Source: Arthrobacter rhombi (GTDB lineage: Bacteria; Actinomycetota; Actinomycetes; Actinomycetales; Micrococcaceae). Taken from it: DNA of 64,000 nucleotides. Below the pieces are notes generated by a model. That model was not told the DNA's origin, did no database searches, and was given only the letters and a program-made list of their open reading frames with translations. The DNA is taken from positions 1 through 64,000 of the forward strand of contig NZ_FUHW01000052.1 in the NCBI RefSeq assembly GCF_900163545.1, given 5' to 3'. How positions within the stretch are numbered: position 1 is the stretch's first letter; the number at the start of each line of letters is the position of its first letter. Positions 53,531-63,979 of this stretch are shown piece by piece. Both the position numbers and the translations under genes were made by a program.

Positions 53531-55089
53531 GGCCGCCGCCACGTCCTTCCATCTCGTGCCAGCAGTTCATCGGCCGAACTCGGCCCCCAGCTTCCGGGGG
53601 CATAGGGTTCGGGTTGTTCATTCAGCCCGGCCCAGTATTCCTCGAACGGGTCGAGGATCTTCCAGGACAGCTCGACCTCCTGGTGCCGCGGGAACAGGGG
53701 CGGCTCGCCCAGGAGCACGTCAAGGATCAGGCGCTCATAGGCTTCGGGGCTCGACTCCGTGAAGGAGTGTCCGTAGCCGAAGTCCATGGTGACATCCCTG
53801 ACCTCCATCTGGGTGCCCGGAACCTTCGAACCGAATCGGATGGTGGCGCCTTCGTCGGGCTGCACACGGATGACCACTGCGTTCTGACCGAATTCTTCCG
53901 AAGCATTGTCCCGGAAGAGCAGGTTGGGGGCACGTTTGAAGACGACGGCGATTTCGGTCACCCGTCGGCCCAGACGCTTGCCAGCCCGGAGGTAGAAGGG
54001 CACTCCCGACCAGCGGCGGGTGTTGATGTCCACACGGATGGCCGCATAGGTTTCCGTTTGCGAGTCAGGGTTGAAACCCTCCTCGTCGAGGAATCCGGTG
54101 ACTTCTTCGCCCCCCTGCCAACCGCCGGTGTATTGCCCGCGGGCGGAATGACGTGAGAGATCCTCGGGAAGTTTGACGGCTGCGAGGACCTTTTCCTTTT
54201 CGGCCCGCAGATGTTCGGCGTTGAAGGAGATCGGCTCTTCCATGGCGGTCAGGGCCAGGAGTTGGAGCAGGTGGTTCTGGATGACATCGCGGGCGGCACC
54301 GACGCCGTCGTAGTAGCCTGCCCGGCCCCCGATACCGATGTCTTCGGCCATGGTGATCTGCACATGGTCGACGTAGTTCGCGTTCCACAGCGGTTCGAAC
54401 AGTTGGTTGGCGAAACGAAGTGCCAACAGGTTCTGGACGGTTTCCTTGCCCAAGTAGTGGTCGATGCGGAAGACAGCATCGGGCGGAAAGACCGACTCCA
54501 CGATGGTGTTCAGTTCGCGAGCCGATTCGAGATCATGACCGAAGGGCTTTTCGATGACCACGCGGCGCCAGGGGGCCTGCTCCTCGGCTGAGTCCGTGAG
54601 GATTTGCTCGTCCTGGGCCAGACCATGGCGGGAGAGCTGTTCGCAGACCTGCTCGAAGGAGTTCGGGGGGATCGAAAGGTAGAAGACGTGGTTCCCACGG
54701 GTCCCGCGCGAAACCTTGAGCTCATCCAGGGTTTCCCCGAGACGTTCGTAGGCCTCTTCATCTCCGAAACCACCGGTGACGAAGCGGAAACCTCCGGAGA
54801 GCTGAGCCCAGACCGTTTCGTTGAAAGGGGTCCTGGCGCTGGCCACAACCCATTCCCTGGCCTGGGCGACGAAGTCTTCGGGTGACCAGTCGCGGCGACC
54901 GAAACCGACGACGGCGAAGCTGGGCGGGAGGAGCCCGCGGTTGGCAAGGTCGTAGACGGCGGGGATGAGCTTCTTGCGGGCGAGGTCGCCGGTGACACCG
55001 AAGAATACGAGGGCAGATGGCCCGGCAATTCGGTTCAGGCGGCGGTCCCGACGATCGCGCAGGGGGTTATGCGCGCTGGTATCTGCCAT
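53527..55089 (-). CDS. zwf: Glucose-6-phosphate 1-dehydrogenase
   Basis: A 520-residue enzyme committing glucose-6-phosphate to the oxidative pentose phosphate pathway. FFGVTGDLARKKLIPA is the cofactor-binding motif (about 29-44) and RIDHYLGKETVQN the substrate site (about 200). VVIEKPFGHD lies before it. Coupled to opcA by an ATGA overlap. 67 nt separate it from pgi. Confidence 0.97.
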   Translation of the reverse strand: MADTSAHNPLRDRRDRRLNRIAGPSALVFFGVTGDLARKKLIPAVYDLANRGLLPPSFAVVGFGRRDWSPEDFVAQAREWVVASARTPFNETVWAQLSGGFRFVTGGFGDEEAYERLGETLDELKVSRGTRGNHVFYLSIPPNSFEQVCEQLSRHGLAQDEQILTDSAEEQAPWRRVVIEKPFGHDLESARELNTIVESVFPPDAVFRIDHYLGKETVQNLLALRFANQLFEPLWNANYVDHVQITMAEDIGIGGRAGYYDGVGAARDVIQNHLLQLLALTAMEEPISFNAEHLRAEKEKVLAAVKLPEDLSRHSARGQYTGGWQGGEEVTGFLDEEGFNPDSQTETYAAIRVDINTRRWSGVPFYLRAGKRLGRRVTEIAVVFKRAPNLLFRDNASEEFGQNAVVIRVQPDEGATIRFGSKVPGTQMEVRDVTMDFGYGHSFTESSPEAYERLILDVLLGEPPLFPRHQEVELSWKILDPFEEYWAGLNEQPEPYAPGSWGPSSADELLARDGRTWRRP

Positions 55090-55156
55090 GGGGTGCTTTC
55101 TGTGGTGAAAGAGCGGGGGAGCGGGCGGCCCTCAGGGGCCGCCCGCTGTCCCGATG

Positions 55157-56785
55157 CTACTGGTGGATTCCGGGCAGTGCGCTGATCGCGGCACGCAACT
55201 GGCGGATTCCTTCGTCCCGGGACCCCAAATGCAGGCGCAGGACCGGACGGCCGTTGTCAGCGAGCACTTGGGCGTCACCGGTGGCCTGGGCGGCGATCAA
55301 CTCACCGAACGTAAACGGACGATCGGGAATGCTGATATCGGTATCCGAGTCGGCGGTGATCTGCAGGTACACCCCGATGCGGGGTCCTCCCTTATGGAAC
55401 TGTCCGGTGGAGTGCAGGAAACGTGGTCCCCAGCCGAACGTCGTCGGACGGTTCGATGCCACCGCCAGGTCCTCACGCAGGGTCGCCAGATCGGCGTGAC
55501 CGATGCGATCCACATACGCTTGGATGCTCAGGTAGCCATCGGCAGGCAGTGCGGCGAGCAGGTTAGCCACGGCATCGGTGACACCTGCCGCCCCTTCGAG
55601 CAGGCCCTCGGTAGCCCGAAGCTCGATATCGCCATCGACCAGCTGGGCGGCCTCCGGTTCGGGGGTAGCGTCGAGCAACCCACGGGCAGCGATCTTCGCC
55701 GCCTCCACATCGGGCTGGTCGAAGGGGTCAATACCCAACAGTTTGCCGGCGACGACCGTGGCATACTCCCACAACAGAATCTGGCTTCCCAACGAACCAG
55801 CAACATACACATGGTGTCCTTGGGTCGCGATGACCGGGTCTTCATCGTCGGAGACCAGATGGACGAGCAATACGTCGTCGGCCTGGTGGACTGTCTCCTC
55901 GGCGCCGGGTTCCACGACAACCGGCAGCAGCCCGGTCCCGTGCTTGCCGGTGGACTCGGCAATGAGCTGTTCGGCCCAATCGGCGAAGCCGACGATTCCG
56001 GAGCCCTCGTCGACGAAGACGATCTTATTGCGCAGCGGCGTGGTTCCGGCCAAGGCGGCACCCAGTGCTAGACCCAGATTGTCTTCGTCGTCGTCCGCCA
56101 GGAACTCCGCGGCTTCCTCCGCCTCGTCGAGCAGGGTCGCGATGTCGACACCGGCCAGCCCCGAAGGAACGAGTCCGAACGCCGTCAGCGCGGAATACCG
56201 TCCACCCACGTTGGGATCGGCGTTGAAGACCGCACGGTAGCCAGCCTTGCGGGAGGCTTCGTCCATCGGCGAACCCGGGTCGGTGACCACGATGATGCGC
56301 GATGCCGGATCGATGCCGGCGTCCTCGAACGCCTGCGAGAAGACACGGCGCTGGGAATCTGTTTCGACGGTCGAACCGGATTTGGAGGAGACCACCAGGG
56401 CCGTGGTCGCCAGCCGATCGGTCAGCGCATTCCCGACCATCTCGGGGTCGGTGCTATCCAAGACGATCAGTTCCACGTCGGCGGTGGCGGTGATGACCTC
56501 TGGTGCCAAGGAAGAGCCGCCCATGCCCGCCAAGACGATGCGGTCGATCCCGTCGGCCTGCAATTCTCGGCGCAAGTCCAGGATCGGCTCAACCAGGGGA
56601 CGAGAGGTCTCGGCCAGATCGACCCAACCGAGGCGTTTGGACGCCTCGGACTGGGCATCGGGACCCCAGAGGGTGTCGTCCTTGGCTGCGATCCGAGAAG
56701 CGACCTTCTCGGCGACCAGGCCCGGCACATGGGCCTGGATGGCAGCTTGGGCGGCTCCGGTGGCCGTGAACCCTAGGGCGCTCAT
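55157..56785 (-). CDS. pgi: Glucose-6-phosphate isomerase
   Basis: A 542-residue protein with the sugar isomerase fold. [13 protein letters not shown] is the phosphate-binding loop, [10 protein letters not shown] and [15 protein letters not shown] follow. It is of the actinobacterial type often seen inside the tkt-tal-zwf cluster, somewhat diverged from classical Pgi. It links fructose-6-phosphate from transketolase/transaldolase back to zwf. The ATG overlaps the tal stop (ATGA). Confidence 0.93.
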   Translation of the reverse strand: MSALGFTATGAAQAAIQAHVPGLVAEKVASRIAAKDDTLWGPDAQSEASKRLGWVDLAETSRPLVEPILDLRRELQADGIDRIVLAGMGGSSLAPEVITATADVELIVLDSTDPEMVGNALTDRLATTALVVSSKSGSTVETDSQRRVFSQAFEDAGIDPASRIIVVTDPGSPMDEASRKAGYRAVFNADPNVGGRYSALTAFGLVPSGLAGVDIATLLDEAEEAAEFLADDDEDNLGLALGAALAGTTPLRNKIVFVDEGSGIVGFADWAEQLIAESTGKHGTGLLPVVVEPGAEETVHQADDVLLVHLVSDDEDPVIATQGHHVYVAGSLGSQILLWEYATVVAGKLLGIDPFDQPDVEAAKIAARGLLDATPEPEAAQLVDGDIELRATEGLLEGAAGVTDAVANLLAALPADGYLSIQAYVDRIGHADLATLREDLAVASNRPTTFGWGPRFLHSTGQFHKGGPRIGVYLQITADSDTDISIPDRPFTFGELIAAQATGDAQVLADNGRPVLRLHLGSRDEGIRQLRAAISALPGIHQ

Positions 56786-57906
56786 GCCGATGCCTTTCCT
56801 GCTGCTTCCAGTGCGTGGCGGACATCAGCGAGCAATTCAATCCAGGCCGCCTCGAACTTTTCCACTCCTTCGTTCTCCAGCAGGAGCACCACATCGTTGT
56901 AGTCGATGCCCAGGCCCGCGAGGGAATCCAAGACCTGGTTCGACTCGTCGTAGGTGCCGGTGATCGTGTCGCCGGTGACCTCGGCGTGGTCCGATGCGGC
57001 GTTCAAGGTCTTCTCTGGCATCGTGTTCACGACTTGCGGTGCCACCAGCCCGGTCACATACAACGTGTCCGGCAGCGAAGGATCCTTCACCCCGGTGGAG
57101 GCCCACAGCGGCCGCTGCGGCCTTGCACCGGAAGCAGCCAGGACGCTCCAGCGTTCGGAGGAGAAGTCCTCTTCGAAGACCTGGTAAGCCAGCCGGGCGT
57201 TGGCCAAACCGGCCTTGCCTTTGAGCGCGGTGGCCTCCTCGGTTCCGATGGCGTCGAGACGCTTATCGATTTCGGTGTCGACACGCGAGACGAAGAAGGA
57301 AGCAACGGAGTGGAGTTTGGAGAGATCGTGGCCGTTCTCCTTCGCCTGCTCCATGCCCGAGAGGAAGGCGTTGATGACTGCACGGTACCGTTCGAGCGAG
57401 AAGATCAGCGTGACGTTGACGCTGATGCCGGCGGCCAGCGTTGCCGTGATGGCCTCAAGTCCTTCGAGCGTGGCAGGAATCTTGATGAAGACGTTCTCGC
57501 GATCCACCTTGGCGGAGAGCTTTTTGGCTTCGGCAATGGTGGCTGCCGCGTCATGCGCCGAACGCGGGTCGACCTCGATCGAGACCCGCCCATCGATGCC
57601 CTTGCTGGCGGTGGCCACCGGGGCAAAGAGATCGCAGGCTTGGGTGACGTCCTGGGTGGTGATCTGGAAGACGGCTTCCTCGACGTCGGCGCCCGCAGCG
57701 GCGAGTTCGGCCACCTGCTCGGTGTAATCGGCATCGCCCTTGGACAGGGCAGCGGCGAAAATCGAGGGGTTCGTGGTCACGCCGACCACATTCTGTTCGC
57801 CAATGAGCTTCTGCAGCGATCCCGAGGTCAGGCGGGAGCGGGAGAGGTCATCGAGCCAGATGGAGACTCCGGCGTCGGAGAGGGCCTGGGTGTTGGGGTT
57901 GCTCAT
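56782..57906 (-). CDS. tal: Transaldolase
   Basis: A 374-residue TIM-barrel aldolase. TTNPSIF lies at about 46-52 and IKIPAT holds the Schiff-base Lys (about 140). TSSTG-like features are replaced by [17 protein letters not shown] near 290, as in the actinobacterial class. Start chosen at the ATG with GGAAGG upstream rather than 20 codons further. Coupled to pgi. Confidence 0.95.
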   Translation of the reverse strand: MSNPNTQALSDAGVSIWLDDLSRSRLTSGSLQKLIGEQNVVGVTTNPSIFAAALSKGDADYTEQVAELAAAGADVEEAVFQITTQDVTQACDLFAPVATASKGIDGRVSIEVDPRSAHDAAATIAEAKKLSAKVDRENVFIKIPATLEGLEAITATLAAGISVNVTLIFSLERYRAVINAFLSGMEQAKENGHDLSKLHSVASFFVSRVDTEIDKRLDAIGTEEATALKGKAGLANARLAYQVFEEDFSSERWSVLAASGARPQRPLWASTGVKDPSLPDTLYVTGLVAPQVVNTMPEKTLNAASDHAEVTGDTITGTYDESNQVLDSLAGLGIDYNDVVLLLENEGVEKFEAAWIELLADVRHALEAAGKASA

Positions 57907-58014
57907 GAGATGGATCCTTCCAGGAGGGAAATGAGGTTTTGGGCCGTTCCTGCGGGTTCGGGTCACGGGAACGGAAACCGGTCGGCCACTTTTTCGTGAC
58001 CGACCGGCATCGGG

Positions 58015-60126
58015 TTATTTCGCTGCGCTGATCGAGTCGCGGGCAGCCTGTGCCACCGCCTCGGCGGTGATACCGAACTCGGTGTAGAGGCGCTTATAGT
58101 CGGCGGAGGCACCGAAGTGTTCCAGCGAGACCATCCGGCCGGCGTCGCCGACCAGTTCGCGCCAGCCCTGGGCCACGCCTGCCTCGACACTGACTCGGGC
58201 CTTCACCGATGGCGGGAGGACCGAATCGCGGTAGGACTGATCCGTACGGTTGAACCACTCCACACAGGGCAACGAGACCACGCGGGCGGCGATGCCTTCT
58301 TCGGCCAGCGCCTCGCGGGCATTGACGGCGAGCTGGACTTCGGATCCGGTGCCCATCAGCACCACATCCGGGTCCACGACCTGACCGTCGCGCATGGCGT
58401 CAACGAACACGTACCCTCCCTGTGCAACGCCGGAAGCCGGGGCGAATCCTGGCTGGCTCCTGTCGTAGACCGGCAGTCCTTGACGTGAGAGCACCAGTCC
58501 TGCGGGGTTGGAGGTGTTCTCCAGAACCGTCTTCCAAGCCCAAGACACTTCGTTGGCATCTGCCGGACGGACCACGTCGAGGTTCGGGATGGCCCGCAGG
58601 GAGGCCAGTTGCTCGACCGGCTGGTGGGTCGGCCCGTCTTCGCCCAGACCGATGGAATCGTGGGTCCACACGTAGATGGACGGCACGCCCATCAGTGCCG
58701 AGAGACGGATGGCCGGACGCTGGTAGTCGGAGAAGATCAGGAATGTCCCGGAGAACGCGCGGGTCGGCGAGGCCAGGGTGATCCCGTTGACGATCGCTGC
58801 TGCGGCGTGCTCGCGGATGCCGAAGTGAAGGACACGTCCGTAGGGGTCGCCCTTCCATGAATCGGTCTGCTTGGTTTCGGGAATGAACGACGGCGCGGAT
58901 TCGATGGTCGTGTTGTTCGAGCCGGCCAAGTCGGCCGAACCGCCCCAGAGCTCCGGCAGGACATCGGCGATGGCATTGATGACCTTGCCCGACGCTGCTC
59001 GGGTGGCCAGATCCTTACCTGCTTCGAACTCCGGGAGGTTCGCGTCCCACCCTTCGGGTAGTTTCCCTGCCTGGATGCGCTCGAGCAACGCGGCATTCTC
59101 CGGGTTGTCTGCCTTCCACGCGTCGAAGCCCTTCTGCCATTCGGCGTGGGCGGTGGCGCCGCGATCGGCGACCTCTCGGGCGTGGGCGAGCACCTTGTCG
59201 TCGAGGGCGAAGTGGGCGGCCGGGTCGAATCCCAGTTCCTTCTTCAGCGCTTCGAGCTCCTCGGTGCCCAGCTTTGAACCGTGGATGCCGCCGGTGTTCT
59301 TCTTCGTCGGCGCCGGCCAACCGATGATGGTGCGTAGCGAAATGATCGACGGGCGACTCGTTTCAGCCTTGGCCTCGTTGATGGCCAGATGCAGGGCTTC
59401 GATGTCTTCGACGTAGTTACCGGTCCGGGTCCAATCCACCCGCTGGGTGTGCCAGCCGTACGCGGAGTAACGGCCAAGCACGTCCTCGGTGAAGGAGACG
59501 TCCGTGTCGTCCTCGATCGAAATGTGGTTTTCGTCATAGATGACGACCAGGTTACCCAGTTCTTGGTGTCCGGCCAGTGAGGAAGCCTCGGAAGTGACAC
59601 CCTCCTGCAAGTCGCCGTCGGAGGCGATCGCGAAGATGGAGTGGTCGAACGGGCTGGTACCAGCTGCCGCCTGCGGGTCGAGCATGCCGCGCATGCGACG
59701 CTGGGCATAGGCGAAACCGATGGCGGAGGACAGGCCCTGCCCCAACGGTCCGGTGGTGATCTCCACGCCGGCGGTGTGGCCGACCTCGGGGTGGCCGGGG
59801 GTGAGCGAACCCCACGTGCGCAGCGACTCGATGTCCTTCATTTCCAGCCCGTAACCGGAGAGGAAAAGCTGGAGGTAGAGCGTCAACGAGGTGTGGCCGG
59901 GGGAGAGGACGAACCGGTCACGGCCGATCCACTGCGGGTCGGCCGGGTCATGGCGCAGGTGTTGCTGGAAGAGGAGATAGGCCGCCGGGGCCAAGCTCAT
60001 CGCCGTACCGGGGTGGCCGCTTCCGACCTTTTCCACCGCATCGGCCGCCAGGACGCGGATGCTGTCCACCGCCTGCTGATCCGATTCCGTCCACGACAAT
60101 TCCCGAACATCTGACTGTGGCGCCAC
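58015..60126 (-). CDS. tkt: Transketolase
   Basis: A 703-residue thiamine-diphosphate enzyme. GSGHPGTAMSLAP lies near residue 30, IASDGDLQEGVTSEAS and DENHISIED form the cofactor-binding motif, and FLIFSDYQRPAIRL and THDSIGLGEDGPTHQPVE lie in the pyrimidine-binding domain. First gene of the pentose-phosphate operon. The GTG at 60126 is chosen as start because GAGAGGGG lies 7 nt upstream and the length is normal; the frame runs 38 codons further. Divergent from ctaB across 270 nt, in which no other gene is seen. Confidence 0.96.
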   Translation of the reverse strand: MAPQSDVRELSWTESDQQAVDSIRVLAADAVEKVGSGHPGTAMSLAPAAYLLFQQHLRHDPADPQWIGRDRFVLSPGHTSLTLYLQLFLSGYGLEMKDIESLRTWGSLTPGHPEVGHTAGVEITTGPLGQGLSSAIGFAYAQRRMRGMLDPQAAAGTSPFDHSIFAIASDGDLQEGVTSEASSLAGHQELGNLVVIYDENHISIEDDTDVSFTEDVLGRYSAYGWHTQRVDWTRTGNYVEDIEALHLAINEAKAETSRPSIISLRTIIGWPAPTKKNTGGIHGSKLGTEELEALKKELGFDPAAHFALDDKVLAHAREVADRGATAHAEWQKGFDAWKADNPENAALLERIQAGKLPEGWDANLPEFEAGKDLATRAASGKVINAIADVLPELWGGSADLAGSNNTTIESAPSFIPETKQTDSWKGDPYGRVLHFGIREHAAAAIVNGITLASPTRAFSGTFLIFSDYQRPAIRLSALMGVPSIYVWTHDSIGLGEDGPTHQPVEQLASLRAIPNLDVVRPADANEVSWAWKTVLENTSNPAGLVLSRQGLPVYDRSQPGFAPASGVAQGGYVFVDAMRDGQVVDPDVVLMGTGSEVQLAVNAREALAEEGIAARVVSLPCVEWFNRTDQSYRDSVLPPSVKARVSVEAGVAQGWRELVGDAGRMVSLEHFGASADYKRLYTEFGITAEAVAQAARDSISAAK

Positions 60127-60396
60127 GAGGCGGCCCCTCTCTCTGGTCCTGTATTGGCGGTCGGTGCCGAAGAGTGGAGTCGGAGGAAGCGCAGATGCTG
60201 CACGCCCACGTAAGAATACTGAGCTCCAGCGCTCCGGCACATCGCTTCAACCATAACGCTTCACGGGTGTCCGTGGCCTGTTTGTTCCGATAATTTCGGG
60301 TCCGTTCGCGGCTGGGGGAATGATCTCTGATTTCTACAGCCGGTAAAAGGGTAGGATAGGACTTGTCTGTGTAATTCCCGCGAAGAACTGAGTGGC

Positions 60397-61380
60397 ATGT
60401 CCGTGAAGACCGTACCGACCGACGTAGAGCTCGCACCTCGTGCGTCACGTCAAACCGATGAACCCCTGGGTGGTTTCATCGGACGCAAGGCCCGGGCCTA
60501 TGTGGCCCTGACCAAGCCGCGAGTCATCGAACTGCTTCTGGTCACCACGCTGCCGACCATGATTTTCGCGCAGCGTGGATTCCCCGATCTGGTGACCATC
60601 GTGGCCACCCTTGTCGGTGGTGCACTGGCCGCCGGGAGCGCCGGTGCCTTCAACTGCTATTTCGACCGGGATATGGACCGGCTCATGCACCGGACCTCGA
60701 AGCGGCCCCTGGTGACCGGCGAGGCCACTCCGCGCGAAGCTTTGATCTTCTCCTTCGTGATCGGCCTGGCCTCGATAGCGATCCTGTGGGCTGGAGCCAA
60801 CCTCTTCACTGCGGTCCTGGGGCTGGCAGCAATTCTGCTGTACGTCGTCTTCTACACGCTGATCCTCAAGCGCCGCACCTCGCAGAACATCGTCTGGGGC
60901 GGTATTGCCGGGTGTATGCCCGTGCTCATCGGTTGGGCTGCCGTGACTGGCACCTTGGCGTGGCCGGCCATCATCCTGTTCTTGATCATCTTCCTCTGGA
61001 CACCCCCGCACTACTGGCCGTTGTCGATGAAGTACGCCGACGACTACAACAACGCCCATGTTCCGATGCTCGGTGCCATCGCCGGTGCCCGGACCGTTTC
61101 CGTCCAAGTTGTCTTATACGCCTGGGCTACCGTCGCCTGCTCCTTGCTGCTGGTTCCGATGGGCGACGCCGGCATCGTCTACACGGTCTTGGCAGCAGTT
61201 TCCGGTGGTTGGTTCATTTTCGAATCGCATGTGCTCTACCGCGAAGCACAACGTGAACACCTTCCCCGTGACATGAACCGCAAGGCGATGAAGGTCTTCC
61301 ACATCTCCATCAGTTATCTCACGATCCTGTTCGTTGGCCTGGCCATCGACCCGTTCGTCGGGACACCGATCTTCGGCTAA
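60397..61380 (+). CDS. ctaB: Heme O synthase (protoheme IX farnesyltransferase)
   Basis: A 327-residue UbiA-type prenyltransferase with about eight to nine membrane helices. [21 protein letters not shown] (about 85-105) contains the first Asp-rich NxxxDxxxD motif, and the second Asp-rich loop YADDYNNA is present near 210. It attaches farnesyl to heme b for cytochrome oxidase. The tkt-ctaB divergent pair is typical of actinobacteria. A TAGGAT at 60354-60359 upstream may be a -10. Confidence 0.95.
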   Translation: MSVKTVPTDVELAPRASRQTDEPLGGFIGRKARAYVALTKPRVIELLLVTTLPTMIFAQRGFPDLVTIVATLVGGALAAGSAGAFNCYFDRDMDRLMHRTSKRPLVTGEATPREALIFSFVIGLASIAILWAGANLFTAVLGLAAILLYVVFYTLILKRRTSQNIVWGGIAGCMPVLIGWAAVTGTLAWPAIILFLIIFLWTPPHYWPLSMKYADDYNNAHVPMLGAIAGARTVSVQVVLYAWATVACSLLLVPMGDAGIVYTVLAAVSGGWFIFESHVLYREAQREHLPRDMNRKAMKVFHISISYLTILFVGLAIDPFVGTPIFG

Positions 61381-61391
61381 ACCTTCTGCTC

Positions 61392-61426
61392 AAAGGCCGG
61401 CCCCCGCACTGTGGGGGTCGGCCTTT
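61392..61426 (+). terminator. Intrinsic terminator after ctaB
   Basis: AAAGGCCGgCCCCC pairs with GGGGGtCGGCCTTT across a 7-nt loop, followed by TTTTC. It lies 11 nt after the ctaB stop. Confidence 0.9.
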
Positions 61427-61654
61427 TCGACTCTGACTTGCCACGCTGGACGGCAGGCGTCGTCTTGCCCGCGGCGGTTCAGGGCGTTGGTCTGCATGTT
61501 TTCCTTGTGAACGTCGGGGGCCGTGGGCGCTGTGGCGGTTTTCGCAGACCACTGCAGGTGCTGGATCACAGTGCCACGTGTGCGCTGACGACTGTGAGCA
61601 ACTCATTGTTCGAAGTCGAGCCCAGATAATGTCAGAAGTGAACAGCACAGAATG
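61427..61654. other. Intergenic, no gene recognised
   Basis: This stretch separates the conserved core block from the accessory tail. It holds only a short direct repeat, AATGTCAG at 61628-61635 and 61651-61658, at the 3' end of the recombinase remnant. Confidence 0.5.
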
Positions 61655-62286
61655 TCAGGGGTTGTCGTGGTTTGCGTTGCGCAGCTGCCCGCGTGCGATG
61701 GCCCGATAGACAGTGGAGCGACCGACGCTAAACAGCTCAGCCAGCTCGGCCTTGCTGTGTTTCCCCGCGATGTGCAGTTCGAGGAGGTGCTCTTCCTGCT
61801 TCGCTGAGAGTTTGGGCTGCTTGCCCCGAAGCCGCCCCTTGGCCTTGGCAACCTTCATTCCTTCGCGGGTGCGCATCCGAATAAGGTCAACTTCGAACTC
61901 GGAGATCATCGCCAACACGTTGAACAGCAGTTTGCCCATTGGAGCAGAAGGATCATGGACGGAACCGCCGATGCTGAGTTTGACTTCGCGCCTGGCGAGG
62001 TCATCGGCAATTTCATGAGCGTCCCGGACGGAACGGGCTAGGCGATCCAGCTTGGTAACGACGAAGGTATCCCCGCGCGGCACGCGGCCAAGGCTCCGCG
62101 TAGGCCAGCACGATTCTTATTGGTGCCGGTAAACCCGTGATCAACCTAGATGCGTTCCGGCTCGACGCCGAGGGCTACCAGGGCATCACACAGTGCGGTG
62201 AGTTCTTGCTCTTCGGCGGACACTCGTGCATAGCCGGTGATGTTCTCAGACCTGCAGATAAGCGTGTCACATGAGGGCCCCTTCAT
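61655..62286 (-). pseudogene. Decayed serine recombinase (resolvase/invertase family)
   Basis: Read from the ATG at 62286, the N-terminus shows ITGYARVSAEEQELTAL with the catalytic Ser of GYARVS. A TAG at 62146-62148 then interrupts ERI-VDHGFTGTNKN, where relatives have Tyr. A few codons later the frame breaks at four G's (plus strand C's 62071-62074); a fifth G would restore ACRAGDTFVVTKLDRLARS. The remainder keeps the catalytic Arg region, the long helix and a C-terminal helix-turn-helix ending near SVGRSTVYRAIARG. Two lesions make it inactive. It is likely a remnant of a transposon or integrated element. Confidence 0.85.
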
Positions 62287-62573
62287 TGGACAAGGCTGCG
62301 GACGGGCCTTACGGAACGATGGCGGCTCAGTGCTCTAGGTAGCTGTCATTCTGAGCGGTGGCCTCCGGAGGGGGACCGGCTTGCGGGCACGGGATCGCCG
62401 TCCCGAGGTCTTAGGACGCTCCGTACAATAGACGATGGAAAACGATGAGCCCCTATGCTTGAGCCGAGTCGCAGACAGGAATGCAGCTCTCTAGGCCGTA
62501 GCTCAAGGTCATGAAGCATTTGTAGAATAGCCCCACAGGCGGTACCAAGTGGGCAGAAGGGCTGGGAGTAACC
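62287..62573. other. Intergenic region upstream of the recombinase remnant
   Basis: No gene is recognised. Such a location often holds a resolution site for a serine recombinase, but no convincing set of paired sites was found. Confidence 0.4.
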
Positions 62574-62972
62574 ATGGAACGAAAAACCACTAACCCAAGG
62601 CTAAGGGTTCTAGTCGGTACCTTGGTGGGATCCGCTGTCCTTGCCCTGGTCAGCACTTGGATACCAGCAATCATTGTCGGGATCGTCATTGCCCTTGTCG
62701 CTGTCGCTTTATCGGTCCAGATTGCTGTTGTTGCAAGAACCGTGTCACGGGAGTCTGGTGCGGTCCACGCTGGCCCGACTATCCTGGGCACTGCTTGGGT
62801 TTCAGCCACGGCTTGTGTGCTTCAGATCGCGTGGTCTTCATACCAGCTCTTGGCCAACGGTGTAGTTCTGGCTGCGGTTTCTGTCTTTGCTGGATTGATC
62901 CTTGCGACGGTTCCCCTGAGCGCGCTGAAGAGTATGCCCAGAAGAGACCGTCATTCGGTCGGAACAAACTGA
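62574..62972 (+). CDS. Hypothetical four-helix membrane protein
   Basis: A 132-residue protein with about four hydrophobic segments (about 10-28, 30-53, 66-85 and 90-115) and charged ends. A GGGAG site lies 6 nt before the ATG. No family recognised. Base composition and codon use look less GC-biased than the core genes, in line with an accessory origin. Confidence 0.65.
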   Translation: MERKTTNPRLRVLVGTLVGSAVLALVSTWIPAIIVGIVIALVAVALSVQIAVVARTVSRESGAVHAGPTILGTAWVSATACVLQIAWSSYQLLANGVVLAAVSVFAGLILATVPLSALKSMPRRDRHSVGTN

Positions 62973-63174
62973 TCCTTGCTGCTCGCCCGCTGGGGATTCG
63001 CGGATTGAACGACAAGCAGCTGAATCGAAATTGTTGGACGTGTGGCGCCCGCGAGCACCATCCCGCAGTGGGTTCCTCTTGCAGGCACGAGGTCGCAGTC
63101 CAGACGACTTTGGAGATTCTGTGCAGTCGTCTTTGACAAAGATGCGGGGAACTACGCCGTAGTCCTACTGCATG

Positions 63175-63180
63175 TACCAT
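63175..63180 (+). promoter_or_regulatory. -10 element TACCAT of the 71-residue gene
   Basis: Six nt before the ATG at 63187. Confidence 0.5.
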
Positions 63181-63186
63181 CGAATT

Positions 63187-63402
63187 ATGTCTATTTCAAT
63201 CGCTCGAATCATCGACGACGACCGGCCCCTGGCGACCGCCTTCGCTCTGATTGGGATCGGATTTCTTTTGAGTCTGGTGGTCGGGCTGGTCGTCGGGTTG
63301 CTCGCCGAGGACTTTCGGTCAGCATTCGGATGGACTGGAGCCATCGGGATGTTCATGACGGCCATCACCTTGCCTATCGTCGTGACCAAGAGCCGCAAGT
63401 AG
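63187..63402 (+). CDS. Hypothetical 71-residue membrane protein
   Basis: Two hydrophobic helices (about 16-38 and 46-66), the first Gly/Val/Leu-rich, and a basic C-terminus. An ATG at 63172 is in frame but the one at 63187 fits the -10 spacing. No family recognised. Confidence 0.6.
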   Translation: MSISIARIIDDDRPLATAFALIGIGFLLSLVVGLVVGLLAEDFRSAFGWTGAIGMFMTAITLPIVVTKSRK

Positions 63403-63979
63403 TACATCGGCCTTCTGTCATCGCCCACCAGCATGTGGGTCAAGATGCCGCTTCGCTGTTCGGTCCCCTGAAACCGCAATCGGCAGGAGCCTCATCGGGC
63501 TGGGCCCTTGCCGTGTTCTCGCCGGCATTCATCACGATGGCCACGGACAATCCGTACCAGCAAGACGATCACGATCACGGTTGCAAGAGCTTGAAATCCG
63601 AGGCTATGGCGATCCAGGTTCCACATCACATAGGAACAGCCTGAGTGCCAGACTGATGACCATCAGGACGAGAGCAAGGCAGCTCAACATAGTTTTCGTT
63701 CGCCTGGTTGAAACGTCGGCTATGACTCACTGGAGCCATTGCTTCGGGATCAGACTTTGGTTGAGAGCATGGAAGCAGGGGAACGTTGTCAAGGTTGGCC
63801 GCCTCCTTTTGTGGACACGTTGAAAGCGTCCGCTTAAGGTTCCCTTGCGGGCGCGGAAGTGCTGGTGAAAAGCCTATCGACACTTGTGCAGTCACGTGTT
63901 GAAGGCTGACATATCTTTTGGGAAAGACGTGTATTCCCTGAGGAGCGCCGGCTCAGTTGAAGCCAGCATGAAAAGAAAA
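63403..63979. other. Right-end stretch without a clear gene
   Basis: About 580 nt of lower-GC sequence. Short open frames occur on both strands, but none has a ribosome site, recognisable domain or convincing codon pattern. A 44-codon minus-strand frame (63492-63626) with one hydrophobic helix is the best of them. Confidence 0.45.

Noticed and set aside
61628..61658. AATGTCAG direct repeat as transposon end or target duplication
   Set aside because: Only 8 bp, both copies on the same side of the recombinase remnant, and no terminal inverted repeats found.
63492..63626. 44-codon minus-strand frame with one hydrophobic helix
   Set aside because: No ribosome site, no -10 at the usual spacing and no recognised family; too weak to call.
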